Shown here: one piece after another, positions 1 to 8,154 of the stretch
Numbering within the stretch: position 1 is the first letter of the stretch
How the letters are laid out: the number at the start of each line of letters is the position of its first letter
Assembly: GCF_001613065.1 (NCBI RefSeq)
Contig: NZ_BDBQ01000039.1
Span: 1 to 64,000, forward strand
Length of the DNA stretch: 64,000 nt
Origin: Nocardia miyunensis NBRC 108239
Lineage (GTDB): Bacteria; Actinomycetota; Actinomycetes; Mycobacteriales; Mycobacteriaceae
Direction of reading: 5' to 3'
Made by a program: the position numbers and the translations under genes
The notes under the pieces: model-generated
What the model saw: only the letters and a program-made list of their open reading frames with translations
What the model was told of the DNA's origin: nothing
Databases searched by the model: none

Positions 1-2
1 AT

Positions 3-92
3 TCCGATCGGGTCGCGACGCCGAGCGGTGACGTGCTCGATAAAGTGAACGGCGAGCTGATGCGAATATATCGGTATAATCACGAGACGTGA
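3..92 (+). CDS. possible 3' end of a gene entering from upstream
   Basis: One frame is open from the window edge and stops at a TGA; the readable tail ends in LMRIYRYNHET. Codon use looks plausible for coding DNA, but only about 29 residues are visible, so no family can be named. It could equally be chance reading-through of the cspA promoter region. Confidence 0.25.
   Translation, partial: SDRVATPSGDVLDKVNGELMRIYRYNHET
75..80 (+). promoter_or_regulatory. candidate -10 element for cspA
   Basis: A perfect TATAAT sits in a locally AT-rich stretch that contrasts with the GC-rich surroundings. No good -35 hexamer lies 16-18 bases upstream. If used, it would give the cold-shock gene an untranslated leader of roughly 160 bases. 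Confidence 0.35.
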
Positions 93-148
93 GACCGGGC
101 CTCCTGGGAGTGCTGGCATATCGGCTGCAAACGCGTCTTGGGGGAAAT

Positions 149-167
149 CACGGTGGCGCGCACCGTG
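149..167 (+). promoter_or_regulatory. hairpin in the cspA leader
   Basis: A perfect 7-bp stem (CACGGTG / CACCGTG) closes a GCGCG loop about 80 bases before the cspA start codon. Long structured leaders are known in cold-shock mRNAs of other bacteria; a thermosensing role here is inference only. Confidence 0.3.
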
Positions 168-245
168 CCCGGCATGGCATTCTGGAACATCGAGACCGGG
201 TCGAGCGGACGTTGGCCGGCCCAGCTCGTCTACAGAAGGTATGAA

Positions 246-449
246 ATGGCGCAAGGCGTAGTGAAGTGGTTCAACAGCGAGAAGGGCTTCGGGTTCATCG
301 CTCAGGACGACGGTGGTCCGGATGTGTTCGTGCACTACTCGGCTGTTAGCGGGAGCGGCTTCCGGTCGCTCGACGAAGGTCAGCGCGTGGAGTTCGAGAT
401 CGGCCAGGGCCAGAAGGGTCCGCAGGCCCAGGGCGTGCGCGTGATCTGA
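246..449 (+). CDS. cold-shock protein (CspA family)
   Basis: This 67-residue protein is a single cold-shock (OB-fold) domain that binds single-stranded RNA and DNA in the cytoplasm. The RNP1-like motif KGFGFI and the RNP2-like motif DVFVHYS are both present, and the N-terminus VKWFNSEKGFG is the family signature. The ATG was chosen because an AGAAGG Shine-Dalgarno lies 6 bases upstream and because the start matches the usual family length. An earlier in-frame ATG at 138 would add 36 residues unlike any cold-shock protein. It is monocistronic, with a strong hairpin directly downstream. Confidence 0.95.
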   Translation: MAQGVVKWFNSEKGFGFIAQDDGGPDVFVHYSAVSGSGFRSLDEGQRVEFEIGQGQKGPQAQGVRVI

Positions 450-470
450 GTCACCTGACTTGGTAAGGCT

Positions 471-489
471 CCGCACCATCGTGGTGCGG
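471..489 (+). terminator. intrinsic-type terminator of cspA
   Basis: A perfect 8-bp stem (CCGCACCA / TGGTGCGG) with a TCG loop begins about 20 bases after the cspA stop and is followed by a T-containing run (GTCTTTCGCGTTTT). Confidence 0.8.
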
Positions 490-650
490 GGTCTTTCGCG
501 TTTTCGGCCGTGGTTTCGCCACGGACCGGAATCCGCTTGTGACGACCTGGACGTTTACCGTTCAACCCCTGGTCAACGGGGCCACTCAGCATGGGTGTCA
601 GTGGTGGTAGCTGAACAGCGGCTGCCCACGGGCGAGCGGAAGGCCCGACC

Positions 651-2678
651 ATGGACGAAGATGCGCAGTCCGACCACAAGTACACGATGCGGATCAGCCG
701 GCTGGCCATCGACAAGCTGGGAATCCGCCTCTACGACCGGGTTTCGGCGGTTCTGGCCGAACTCATCGCCAACTCCTACGACGCCGACGCCAGTGAAGTG
801 ACGGTCTGGTTGCCGTGGGGAGTGACCCTCGCGGGCACCGTGCGCGGCGCACAGGAACCGCCCTACGAGATCATCGTGACCGACAACGGCCACGGCATGA
901 CCGCCGACGAGGTCAACGAGCACTACCTGATGGTGGGTTCGGACCGGCGAATCCGCACGGGCTCGGATCTTTCCCGCGAACGCGGCCGACCGGTCATGGG
1001 CCGCAAGGGAATCGGCAAGCTGGCCGCCTTCGGAATCTGCCGGACCATCGAGGTGATCAGCGCTGGCAGCGGCGAGCGCGATCGCACCGAGGCCGGATGG
1101 CCTGTCTCCCATATCGTTCTGGACCTGGACGATATGGTGCACGACACCGAGAGTGACTACTATCCGGCGGCCGGCGCGCTGGACGGCACCGTCGCACCGC
1201 AGCGCGGCACCACCGTCATCCTGCGGGACTTCTTCCGCAAGCGGGTCAATTCCGGCGCGGAACTGAATCGTCAGCTCGCCGCGAGATTCGGGATCGAACG
1301 CCCGGACTGGCGGGTCGAGGTGCACAACAGCGCGGCGCGGGAGACCGAGAGCTTCATCCTCAGTGATCTGCCGATCGATGTGATGGAGGAGACGCGCATC
1401 GATGTGGCCTCGCGCCCGGTGCGCGCGGGGCGGCAGTACCTGCCCGTCACCGGGTGGATCGCCTACTCCCGGCACCCCTATCGCGACGAGGCCATGGCGG
1501 GCGTGCGGATCTACGCGCGCGGCAAGATCGTCGCGCAGACAAGGGATTTCGGTATCGCGGCCGGATTCACCGGCGAGTACAAACTGCGTTCCTATCTGGT
1601 CGGGGCCATCCATGTGGACTGGCTCGACGACGAGGAGGACCTGGTGCGCTCGGACCGGCAGGACATCATCTGGAATTCAGGCCGGGGTGAGGCGCTGGCG
1701 GCGTGGGGACGTGAGCTCATCGCCGAGATCGGCCGGATGGGGGAGCGGTCGATCCGGCGGCGGGTGTGGGAGGAGTTCGTGGATCGGTCGCAGATCTATC
1801 GGAAGCTGGAGGCTATCGCGCCGGGCGACAGGATGTTTCGCGAATCGGTGGCTGGCGCAGCGCGAATCCTGGTGGCCAACAAGGATCGTGCCGCACTGGA
1901 CGATCCGGGGCACGTGGAAAGCATTGTGCGCCTGGCCCTGTCGCTAGGTCCGCAGCGCAGTCTGCTCGATACGTTGCAGCAGATCGCCGAGGACTCCGAT
2001 CCGCGCCTGGACGTCGTGGTGGCGTTGTTCGAACGCGCCCGGGTGGCGGAGATCTACTCCCTCGGGCAGATCGCCGGGGAGCGAGTCGCGGTGGTGGACA
2101 AGCTGCATGCGCTCATCGACGACCGCCGCTCGCTGGAGCGTCCCTTCCAGGAACTCATCGAGCGAGCGCCGTGGCTGCTCGCACCGGAGTGGACGCCGCT
2201 GGGTATGAACGAATCGCTCACCCGCGTCCGCGCGGCCTTCGAGCGTTGGTACGCACAGAAATTCGGCTCCACCCTGGTGACCACCGCCATCGGCAGTGCC
2301 AAGCGCGAACCCGATTTCGTCCTGCTGCACGATGCCGGTGAACTCTGGATCGTGGAGATCAAGCGGATGGACTACCATCTCACCGACGAGGAGTACAACC
2401 GCGCGATCAACTATCTCTACGCGCTGGACACGTTCCTGACCGAGAACCCCCGCATCGGCGACCAGTTCCCCCGCCGCCGCCTCACCTTCATCGTCGACCA
2501 CATCGACCGTCTCCGCCCCGCCTCGCTCTCCTCCCTGGACAGCGACGCCCGCATCGACCGCCGCACCTGGCGCGAACTCCTCGATTCCACGCTGCGCGCC
2601 CACCGCGACTTCCTCGAGCGGGTCTACGCGATGCGCGGTATAGAGGGTATAGAGGAGGAGCGCGCGCAAGCGGGATAG
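651..2678 (+). CDS. GHKL ATPase fused to a C-terminal Shedu-like nuclease domain
   Basis: The 675-residue protein has an N-terminal GHKL (Hsp90/MutL/MORC-type) ATPase. Its N box has E37, N41 and D44, the G1 motif is DNGHG at 78-82, and the lid loop is GRKGIGK at 117-123. The C-terminus (about 500-640) looks like a Shedu/DUF4263 PD-(D/E)xK nuclease, with PDF at 554-556 and EIK at 569-571 as putative metal ligands. It follows a PWLL element like those before the Shedu core. No membrane segment is seen. A GGAAGG site lies 8 bases before the ATG. The gene stands alone between cspA and serA, where M. tuberculosis has nothing comparable. ATP-gated DNA cleavage in antiphage defence is inference; the domain calls are by motif only. 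Confidence 0.8.
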   Translation: MDEDAQSDHKYTMRISRLAIDKLGIRLYDRVSAVLAELIANSYDADASEVTVWLPWGVTLAGTVRGAQEPPYEIIVTDNGHGMTADEVNEHYLMVGSDRRIRTGSDLSRERGRPVMGRKGIGKLAAFGICRTIEVISAGSGERDRTEAGWPVSHIVLDLDDMVHDTESDYYPAAGALDGTVAPQRGTTVILRDFFRKRVNSGAELNRQLAARFGIERPDWRVEVHNSAARETESFILSDLPIDVMEETRIDVASRPVRAGRQYLPVTGWIAYSRHPYRDEAMAGVRIYARGKIVAQTRDFGIAAGFTGEYKLRSYLVGAIHVDWLDDEEDLVRSDRQDIIWNSGRGEALAAWGRELIAEIGRMGERSIRRRVWEEFVDRSQIYRKLEAIAPGDRMFRESVAGAARILVANKDRAALDDPGHVESIVRLALSLGPQRSLLDTLQQIAEDSDPRLDVVVALFERARVAEIYSLGQIAGERVAVVDKLHALIDDRRSLERPFQELIERAPWLLAPEWTPLGMNESLTRVRAAFERWYAQKFGSTLVTTAIGSAKREPDFVLLHDAGELWIVEIKRMDYHLTDEEYNRAINYLYALDTFLTENPRIGDQFPRRRLTFIVDHIDRLRPASLSSLDSDARIDRRTWRELLDSTLRAHRDFLERVYAMRGIEGIEEERAQAG

Positions 2679-3133
2679 GACGGAACGCGTCGCTCGCGCG
2701 GCCGAGGGCGAGCGCACCCGCACGGGGCGGGGCGGCCCGTCGTCTCCGCATGCCATAGGACGACCGGGCTGGGGGCGCAAGCTCTGCATTCGAACGGAAC
2801 GCGCACATGCACTCCGAGCTGATCCACGTCGGGTGATCGCGGCGCTGGACGAGGAGCAACGGTCTGCGGATTCCCCTGCGCTCGAATTCTTGCCGGCGAA
2901 ACCCGCGAGCATCCGGCACGGGAGGTAGTGGACGCGTCATGCGGTCCTCGTGCGGATATGCGGGGCGGGGCCGCGACAGATGCGAGACCACGCCCGAGTC
3001 GGAGCGGGCGTACGTGTCCGAGCGTCGGTGAGACCGAGGTCACCCAAGGCGACCACCCGCACCGTTCCCCGGACGAGCCCATTAAGCTTGGCCCCGGTAA
3101 ATGCCGATCCCCTCTTTCCCAGGAGTGCCCCCA
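2679..3133 (+). other. intergenic region before serA, no gene supported
   Basis: Several overlapping frames are open on the minus strand, but they are arginine- and proline-rich with no recognisable domain, as expected from GC bias. A weak 7-bp hairpin (CGCTCGC / GCGAGCG, 2691-2714) follows the nuclease gene and may terminate it. The serA promoter must lie at the distal end, but no clear hexamers were found. Confidence 0.4.
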
Positions 3134-4756
3134 GTGAGCCAAAATGGCCGTCCTGTTGTTCTGATCGCCGACAAGCTCGCCCAGTCGACCGTCGATGCGC
3201 TCGGCGACGGTGTCGAGGTGCGCTGGGTCGACGGGCCTAATCGGCCCGAACTACTGGCCGCCGTGCCCGAGGCCGACGCGCTGCTGGTCCGCTCCGCCAC
3301 CACGGTCGACGCCGAGGTCCTCGACGCCGGCCGGCGGTTGAAGATCGTCGCGCGGGCCGGTGTCGGCCTGGACAACGTCGAGGTCCCCGCGGCCACCGAG
3401 CGCGGTGTGATGGTCGTCAACGCGCCGACCTCCAATATCCACACCGCCGCCGAGCACGCGGTCAGCCTGCTGCTGTCCACCGCCCGCCAGATCCCGGCCG
3501 CCGACGCCACCCTGCGCGAGCACACCTGGCAGCGCGGCAAGTTCAACGGCGTGGAGATCTTCGGCAAGACCGTCGGCGTGATCGGCCTGGGCCGCATCGG
3601 CCAGCTGTTCGCCGCGCGCCTGGCCGCGTTCGAGACCAAGATCGTCGCCTACGACCCTTACGTCTCGCCCGCCCGCGCCGCGCAACTGGGCATCGAACTG
3701 CTCGAGCTGGACGAGGTGCTCGCCCGCGCCGACCTGATCTCGGTGCACCTGCCCAAGACGCCCGAGACCAAGGGCCTGCTGTCCGCGGAGAAGCTGGCGC
3801 TGACCAAGCCTGGCGTCATCATCGTCAACGCCGCCCGCGGCGGGCTGATCGACGAGGCCGCGCTCGCCGACGCGATCAAGTCGGGTCATGTGCGCGGCGC
3901 GGGCATCGACGTGTACGAGACCGAGCCGTGCACCGACAGCCCGCTGTTCGAGCTGCCGCAGGTCGTGGTCACCCCGCACCTGGGCGCGTCCACCGCCGAG
4001 GCGCAGGATCGCGCGGGCACCGATGTGGCCAAGTCCGTATTGCTCGCTCTGGCAGGCGAATTCGTGCCCGGCGCGGTGAACGTCACCGGCGGCGCGGTGG
4101 ACGAGTTCGTCGCCCCGTGGCTGGAGATCGTGCGCAAGCAGGGTGCGCTGCTGGGTGCGCTGGCGAACGAGCTGCCGGTCAGCCTCGAGGTGCAGGCGCG
4201 CGGCGAGCTCAGCGCGTACGACGTTGCGGTGCTGGAGCTTTCGGCACTGCGCGGCATCTTCTCGGCGTTGAACGAGACCGACTCCGAGGGCGAGCAGGGC
4301 CCGGCGGTGACCTTCGTCAACGCCCCGGCGCTGGCCAAGGAGCGCGGGATCGAGGCGACCGTCACGACCGCCACCGAGAGCCCCTCGCACCGCAGCGTGG
4401 TGGATCTGCGCGCGGTGTTCGGCGACGGCCGCACCCTGAACGTCTCGGGCGCGCTGACCGAGCCGGAGCTGGTGCAGAAGATCGTCAACATCAACGGCCG
4501 CAACTACGATATGCGCGCCGAGGGCCTGAACCTGGCCGTGCTGAACTACGAGGACCGTCCCGGCGCGCTGGGCAAGATCGGCACCGCCCTGGGCGAGGCC
4601 GGGATCGACATTCAGGCCGCCCAGCTGAGCCAGGACGTCGACCAGGAGGGCGCGACGGTCATCCTGCGCGTGAACACCGAGGTCCCCGCCGACGTGCGGT
4701 CCTCGATCGCCGAGGTCGTCGGCGCGGGCAAGGTCGTCCAGGTCGACCTGAGCTGA
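3134..4756 (+). CDS. serA: D-3-phosphoglycerate dehydrogenase
   Basis: This enzyme oxidises 3-phosphoglycerate to 3-phosphohydroxypyruvate with NAD+, the first step of serine synthesis. The sequence is collinear with mycobacterial SerA1: an N-terminal substrate-binding half, a Rossmann core with GLGRIG, the dehydrogenase signature around VHLPKTPET, an intervening domain (ASB type) and a C-terminal ACT domain starting near NLAVLNYEDRPGALGKIGT. The ACT domain normally gives serine feedback. A GTG start (VSQNGRPVVLIADKL) was chosen for its AGGAG site 8 bases upstream and its fit to family length (540 residues). An upstream ATG at 3101 would add 11 residues. A very strong terminator follows, so the gene is probably transcribed apart from leuB. 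Confidence 0.97.
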   Translation: MSQNGRPVVLIADKLAQSTVDALGDGVEVRWVDGPNRPELLAAVPEADALLVRSATTVDAEVLDAGRRLKIVARAGVGLDNVEVPAATERGVMVVNAPTSNIHTAAEHAVSLLLSTARQIPAADATLREHTWQRGKFNGVEIFGKTVGVIGLGRIGQLFAARLAAFETKIVAYDPYVSPARAAQLGIELLELDEVLARADLISVHLPKTPETKGLLSAEKLALTKPGVIIVNAARGGLIDEAALADAIKSGHVRGAGIDVYETEPCTDSPLFELPQVVVTPHLGASTAEAQDRAGTDVAKSVLLALAGEFVPGAVNVTGGAVDEFVAPWLEIVRKQGALLGALANELPVSLEVQARGELSAYDVAVLELSALRGIFSALNETDSEGEQGPAVTFVNAPALAKERGIEATVTTATESPSHRSVVDLRAVFGDGRTLNVSGALTEPELVQKIVNINGRNYDMRAEGLNLAVLNYEDRPGALGKIGTALGEAGIDIQAAQLSQDVDQEGATVILRVNTEVPADVRSSIAEVVGAGKVVQVDLS

Positions 4757-4766
4757 GTCCGGAACC

Positions 4767-4806
4767 TGTGCGCGAACCGATCCTCGACCGGATCGGTTCG
4801 CGCACA
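4767..4806 (+). terminator. terminator of serA, 17-bp perfect stem
   Basis: Perfect inverted repeat of 17 bp starting TGTGCGCGAACC with a 6-base loop (TCGACC), just after the serA stop and followed by CCGCTTTTCGG. It is one of the strongest hairpins in the window. Confidence 0.88.
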
Positions 4807-4859
4807 CCGCTTTTCGGCTCATATCGGTGGCTCGCCAATGTTCGGTTGGAATTCGTGGC

Positions 4860-5303
4860 GTGCGACCGATCGAAACGACCGTTGACATAGCCGCGAGCCC
4901 GCAGCGAGTGTGGGACGTGCTGACCGACTTCGCGCGCTATCCCGAGTGGACGACGTACATTCGGGAACTCGACGGGTGCGCCGAAGTCGGCCATCGGTTG
5001 CGGCTCGTGCTCGGGCCGCCCGGCACGAAGCCCTACGTGGTGGATGTGCCGGTGCTCGAGGCGACACCCGGGGTCAGGCTCGCGTGGGCGGCGGTGATTC
5101 CGCATGCCACTTGGCTGCCCGCGGCGATCTATACCGGCACACACGAATTCGTGTTCGCGGAACTGCCCGGCGGCGATACAAGACTGACGCACCGGGAGTC
5201 CTTCGGCGGCTTGCTGTCGCGGTTGGTCGCGGAAGGGCCGCGCGGCGGCGACGAAGGTTTCGAGGCATTCAACCAGGCGTTGAAACGTCGGGTGGAGGCC
5301 TGA
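4860..5303 (+). CDS. SRPBCC-superfamily (START-like) protein
   Basis: A 147-residue polyketide-cyclase/Bet v1-like protein. It starts with the typical beta strand and helix (IETTVDIAASPQRVWDVLTD), followed by ARYPEWTTYIREL, and ends in an amphipathic C-terminal helix (GFEAFNQALKRRVE). Such proteins form a hydrophobic ligand cavity; the ligand cannot be read from sequence. The GTG start at the VRPIETT site was preferred because family members begin a few residues before the first strand; another GTG at 4827 would add 11 residues. It sits alone between serA and leuB, an addition relative to M. tuberculosis, with no evident metabolic link to either. Confidence 0.8.
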   Translation: MRPIETTVDIAASPQRVWDVLTDFARYPEWTTYIRELDGCAEVGHRLRLVLGPPGTKPYVVDVPVLEATPGVRLAWAAVIPHATWLPAAIYTGTHEFVFAELPGGDTRLTHRESFGGLLSRLVAEGPRGGDEGFEAFNQALKRRVEA

Positions 5304-5565
5304 GTGCTCGCAGTCGGACCGGATCGGGTGCGCCGACGCGTCGGCCGGTGGCCGGATCTCACGGATTGAGAGCCGCTTGCCCTGGTGACGGGGCAGATTC
5401 GGCTTACCGCTAAGGTGGCGATGCTTGCGATCGGCGCGTGTGATCGCATGGCCGATCGGCTCGGTGCCGCCGCGCTGCCGAGATCGCGCCGGTCGGCCGT
5501 ACCGGCTGATTCGGCCACATATCTGGTATGTGGGCCACGAGCGTGAACGAACGGAGCGTTGTCAT

Positions 5566-6573
5566 ATGAAACTGGCTGTCATTCCCGGTGACGGTATCGG
5601 TCCCGAGGTCATCGCCGAGGCGCTCAAGGTGCTCGACGTGGTCGTGCCGGGCGTGGAGAAGACCCATTACGACCTGGGCGCCAAGCGGTATCACGCCACC
5701 GGTGAGGTACTGCCGGATTCGGTGCTGCCCGAGCTGAAGCAGCACGATGCGATCCTGCTCGGCGCGATCGGTGATCCGTCGGTGCCCAGCGGCCTGCTCG
5801 AGCGCGGGCTGCTGCTGCGCACCCGGTTCGCGCTGGATCACCACGTGAATCTGCGTCCGTCGCGGCTGTTCCCGGGCGTGCGCAGCCCGCTCGCGGGTGA
5901 GCCCGACATCGATTTCGTCGTCGTGCGCGAGGGCACCGAGGGGCCGTACACCGGCACCGGCGGCGCGATCCGCGTGGACACCCCGCACGAGGTCGCCACC
6001 GAGGTCAGCACGAACACCCGGTTCGGCATCGAGCGCGTGGTCCGCTATGCCTTCGCCGCGGCCCAGCAGCGCCGCAAGCATCTGACGCTGCTGCACAAGA
6101 CCAATGTGCTGTCGTTCGCCGGTTCGCTGTGGCAGCGCACGGTGACCGAGGTCGGCGCCGAATTCCCGGACATCGAGGTCGCCTATCAGCACATCGACGC
6201 CGCGACCATCCACATGGTCACCGATCCGGGCCGCTTCGATGTGATCGTCACCGACAATCTGTTCGGCGACATCATCACCGATCTGGCCGCCGCCGTGTCC
6301 GGTGGCATCGGCTTGGCCGCCTCGGGCAATATCGATGCCTCGGGCGTCAACCCGAGCATGTTCGAACCCGTGCACGGCAGCGCTCCGGACATCGCGGGCC
6401 AGTCCAAGGCCGATCCGACCGCCGCGATCCTGTCGGTTTCCCTGCTGCTGAACCACCTCGGCCGTACCGACGAGGCCGCCCGCATCGAATCCGCCGTGGC
6501 CAAGGACCTGTCCGCCCGCACCGGCACCGCCTCCACCGTGGAAATCGGCGACCGCATCGCCGCCGCGGTCTGA
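5566..6573 (+). CDS. leuB: 3-isopropylmalate dehydrogenase
   Basis: The enzyme oxidatively decarboxylates 3-isopropylmalate with NAD+ in leucine synthesis. At 335 residues it matches the mycobacterial enzyme. It shows the N-terminal IPGDGIGPEV motif, the substrate-binding arginine region (RTRFALDHHVNLRP), and the metal/NAD signature VTDNLFGDIITD followed by the adenosine-binding loop EPVHGSAPDIAGQ. The ATG has a GGAG site 9 bases upstream; the open frame extends further 5' but not with homologous sequence. leuCD lie about 6 kb downstream and are probably co-regulated by the IclR regulator next to them, as LtbR does for leuB in Corynebacterium; that link is inference. Confidence 0.97.
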   Translation: MKLAVIPGDGIGPEVIAEALKVLDVVVPGVEKTHYDLGAKRYHATGEVLPDSVLPELKQHDAILLGAIGDPSVPSGLLERGLLLRTRFALDHHVNLRPSRLFPGVRSPLAGEPDIDFVVVREGTEGPYTGTGGAIRVDTPHEVATEVSTNTRFGIERVVRYAFAAAQQRRKHLTLLHKTNVLSFAGSLWQRTVTEVGAEFPDIEVAYQHIDAATIHMVTDPGRFDVIVTDNLFGDIITDLAAAVSGGIGLAASGNIDASGVNPSMFEPVHGSAPDIAGQSKADPTAAILSVSLLLNHLGRTDEAARIESAVAKDLSARTGTASTVEIGDRIAAAV

Positions 6574-6583
6574 GCATCCGCCC

Positions 6584-6625
6584 GAAAGGCCCCGCTTCCG
6601 AATGTCTTCGGGCGCGGGGCCTTTC
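6584..6625 (+). terminator. terminator of leuB
   Basis: A 12-bp perfect outer stem (GAAAGGCCCCGC / GCGGGGCCTTTC) with a small inner CCGAA/TTCGG stem starts 10 bases after the leuB stop. It ends in CCTTTCGCT and can also protect against the convergent MFS transcript. Confidence 0.85.
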
Positions 6626-6816
6626 GCTGGGTTCAGGGTTGTAGCCTCAATGTCGCGTATACCGCCGGGCGTGCGCTCGATTGCGAATACTGAGGCGGAC
6701 AAGACATTTCGGGACGCAGTTCGATCTTGTTCGGGCTGAAGGTGTTTCGAGTCGCAGCGCACCGCCGAGCCGGACCTTTCGGAGGTTCGGCTCGGGGGTG
6801 TGGCGTATCGGGGTGA

Positions 6817-7995
6817 CTACGCGGACTCGCGCGGGACGAGGGGAACGGCGGCGATGGCGAAGACCGCGGCGGCGACGTAAGCAGCGGGAAAGCCCGCGGC
6901 CGTGATCAGGGCGCCGAAGGTGGGGGCCACCGCCGCGGTGGCGAGGTACTGGCCGGTGTTCTGGATGCCCAGGCCGCGCCCGCTCCAGAAGGGGCCCGCG
7001 ATCTCGGCTACGGCGGTGAAGGCCAGGCCGTTGTCGGCGACAGTGATGACCGACGCGATCACCAGGATCGGCAGTGCTGCCCACCACCAGTGCAGCCATG
7101 CCGAAAAGGCAAGGGCCGCCATCGAAATCACTGCTGCGATCGCAATAGTGCGTAGTGGTCGCAGGCGGCTGGCGAGGCGGTCGGACCAAATTCCCGCGCC
7201 GATACGTCCCGCCGCACCCAGGATCTGCGTCACTGTGACGAGAACGCCCGCGACCGCAAGTGACAGTCCGACACCGTGATTCAGCCACAGCAGTGCGAAT
7301 GTCCACACCGTCGCCTGCGGGATCACCAGCAGTACCGACACGGCGTGAATGCGCCACAGGGTCGTGTCGCCTCGGTAGGGATTGTCCGAATCGACCTGCG
7401 CGACAGAACGTTCGGGACGCGGCGGATCGAGGATCCCGATCGCGCAGCCGATCGCGGCGACGCCGGCCATCACCGCGGGAACCAGCACGGCGGTGGAAAA
7501 CCCGTGTGCCGCCGCGATTGCCGGGATCGCCAGGGCCGCGATGCCGACGCCGAGCGGCTGTGCGGTCTGCCGGATTCCCATCGCCAATCCGCGTTGATCG
7601 GGCGGGAACCAGCCCGCGATCACGCGCCCGCTCGCGCCGTTGGTGCTCGCCGCGCCGATGCCTGCCAGCAGCAGCAATGCGCCCAGCGCAAGGTAATTCG
7701 TGGTGGCGGCCGCGGCGGCGCCCGCGCCGAACATCAGCAGCGGGCCGACGATCAGCACCGTGCGTTCGCCGAATCGGTCGACCGCGTAGCCCCATGCGAC
7801 CAGCGTGCAGACCATGCCGACCATCGGCATCGCCACCAGCAGACCGGCTGTGGGCAAGGACATTCCGCGTTCGGTGAGGGCGGGCAGCAGGAACGGCGCA
7901 CCGTTGCTCATCACCGCGCTGGCGGCCTGGGCGAAGAGGCCGAGCGCGAGCATGACCCACCGTCGAGTGGTGCTCAGCTGGGTCACGGTCACCAT
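6817..7995 (-). CDS. MFS transporter (Rv2994-like)
   Basis: A 392-residue major facilitator superfamily protein with about 12 hydrophobic segments. The segment GYAVDRFGERTVL is the loop 2-3 motif of the superfamily, and a second DR-like turn (GIWSDRLASRLRPLRT) marks the second half. The substrate is unknown; the position matches Rv2994 of M. tuberculosis, which also runs opposite to leuB. The ATG was chosen for its GGTGAGG Shine-Dalgarno 3-4 bases upstream; the open frame continues 46 codons further with no membrane-protein character. It is divergent from the FAH-family gene, with an AT-rich imperfect palindrome in between. Confidence 0.85.
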   Translation of the reverse strand: MVTVTQLSTTRRWVMLALGLFAQAASAVMSNGAPFLLPALTERGMSLPTAGLLVAMPMVGMVCTLVAWGYAVDRFGERTVLIVGPLLMFGAGAAAAATTNYLALGALLLLAGIGAASTNGASGRVIAGWFPPDQRGLAMGIRQTAQPLGVGIAALAIPAIAAAHGFSTAVLVPAVMAGVAAIGCAIGILDPPRPERSVAQVDSDNPYRGDTTLWRIHAVSVLLVIPQATVWTFALLWLNHGVGLSLAVAGVLVTVTQILGAAGRIGAGIWSDRLASRLRPLRTIAIAAVISMAALAFSAWLHWWWAALPILVIASVITVADNGLAFTAVAEIAGPFWSGRGLGIQNTGQYLATAAVAPTFGALITAAGFPAAYVAAAVFAIAAVPLVPRESA

Positions 7996-8008
7996 ATCCT
8001 CACCTCGT

Positions 8009-8025
8009 ATCTCAAATATTGGGAT
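8009..8025. promoter_or_regulatory. imperfect AT-rich palindrome between divergent genes
   Basis: ATCTCAAATATTGGGAT pairs ATCTCAA with ATTGGGAT allowing a mismatch, in the only AT-rich stretch of the MFS/FAH divergent region. It lies within 15 bases of the MFS Shine-Dalgarno, a position suited to an operator. No adjacent regulator gene is present to match it. Confidence 0.3.
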
Positions 8026-8154
8026 AGAAATCTTATTCTGTGAACTCTGGATCACGGTACACCCGGCCCGCGACCGGCTGCGAGGCGGTGCTGCGGCGCC
8101 ACTGTGCAGACCGGGTGGTCGGCCCCATACCACCTGGTGGATAGACTGCGAGCC

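Noticed and set aside
138..245. 36-codon N-terminal extension of the cold-shock protein
   Set aside because: The internal ATG at 246 has the Shine-Dalgarno, and the extension does not resemble any cold-shock protein.
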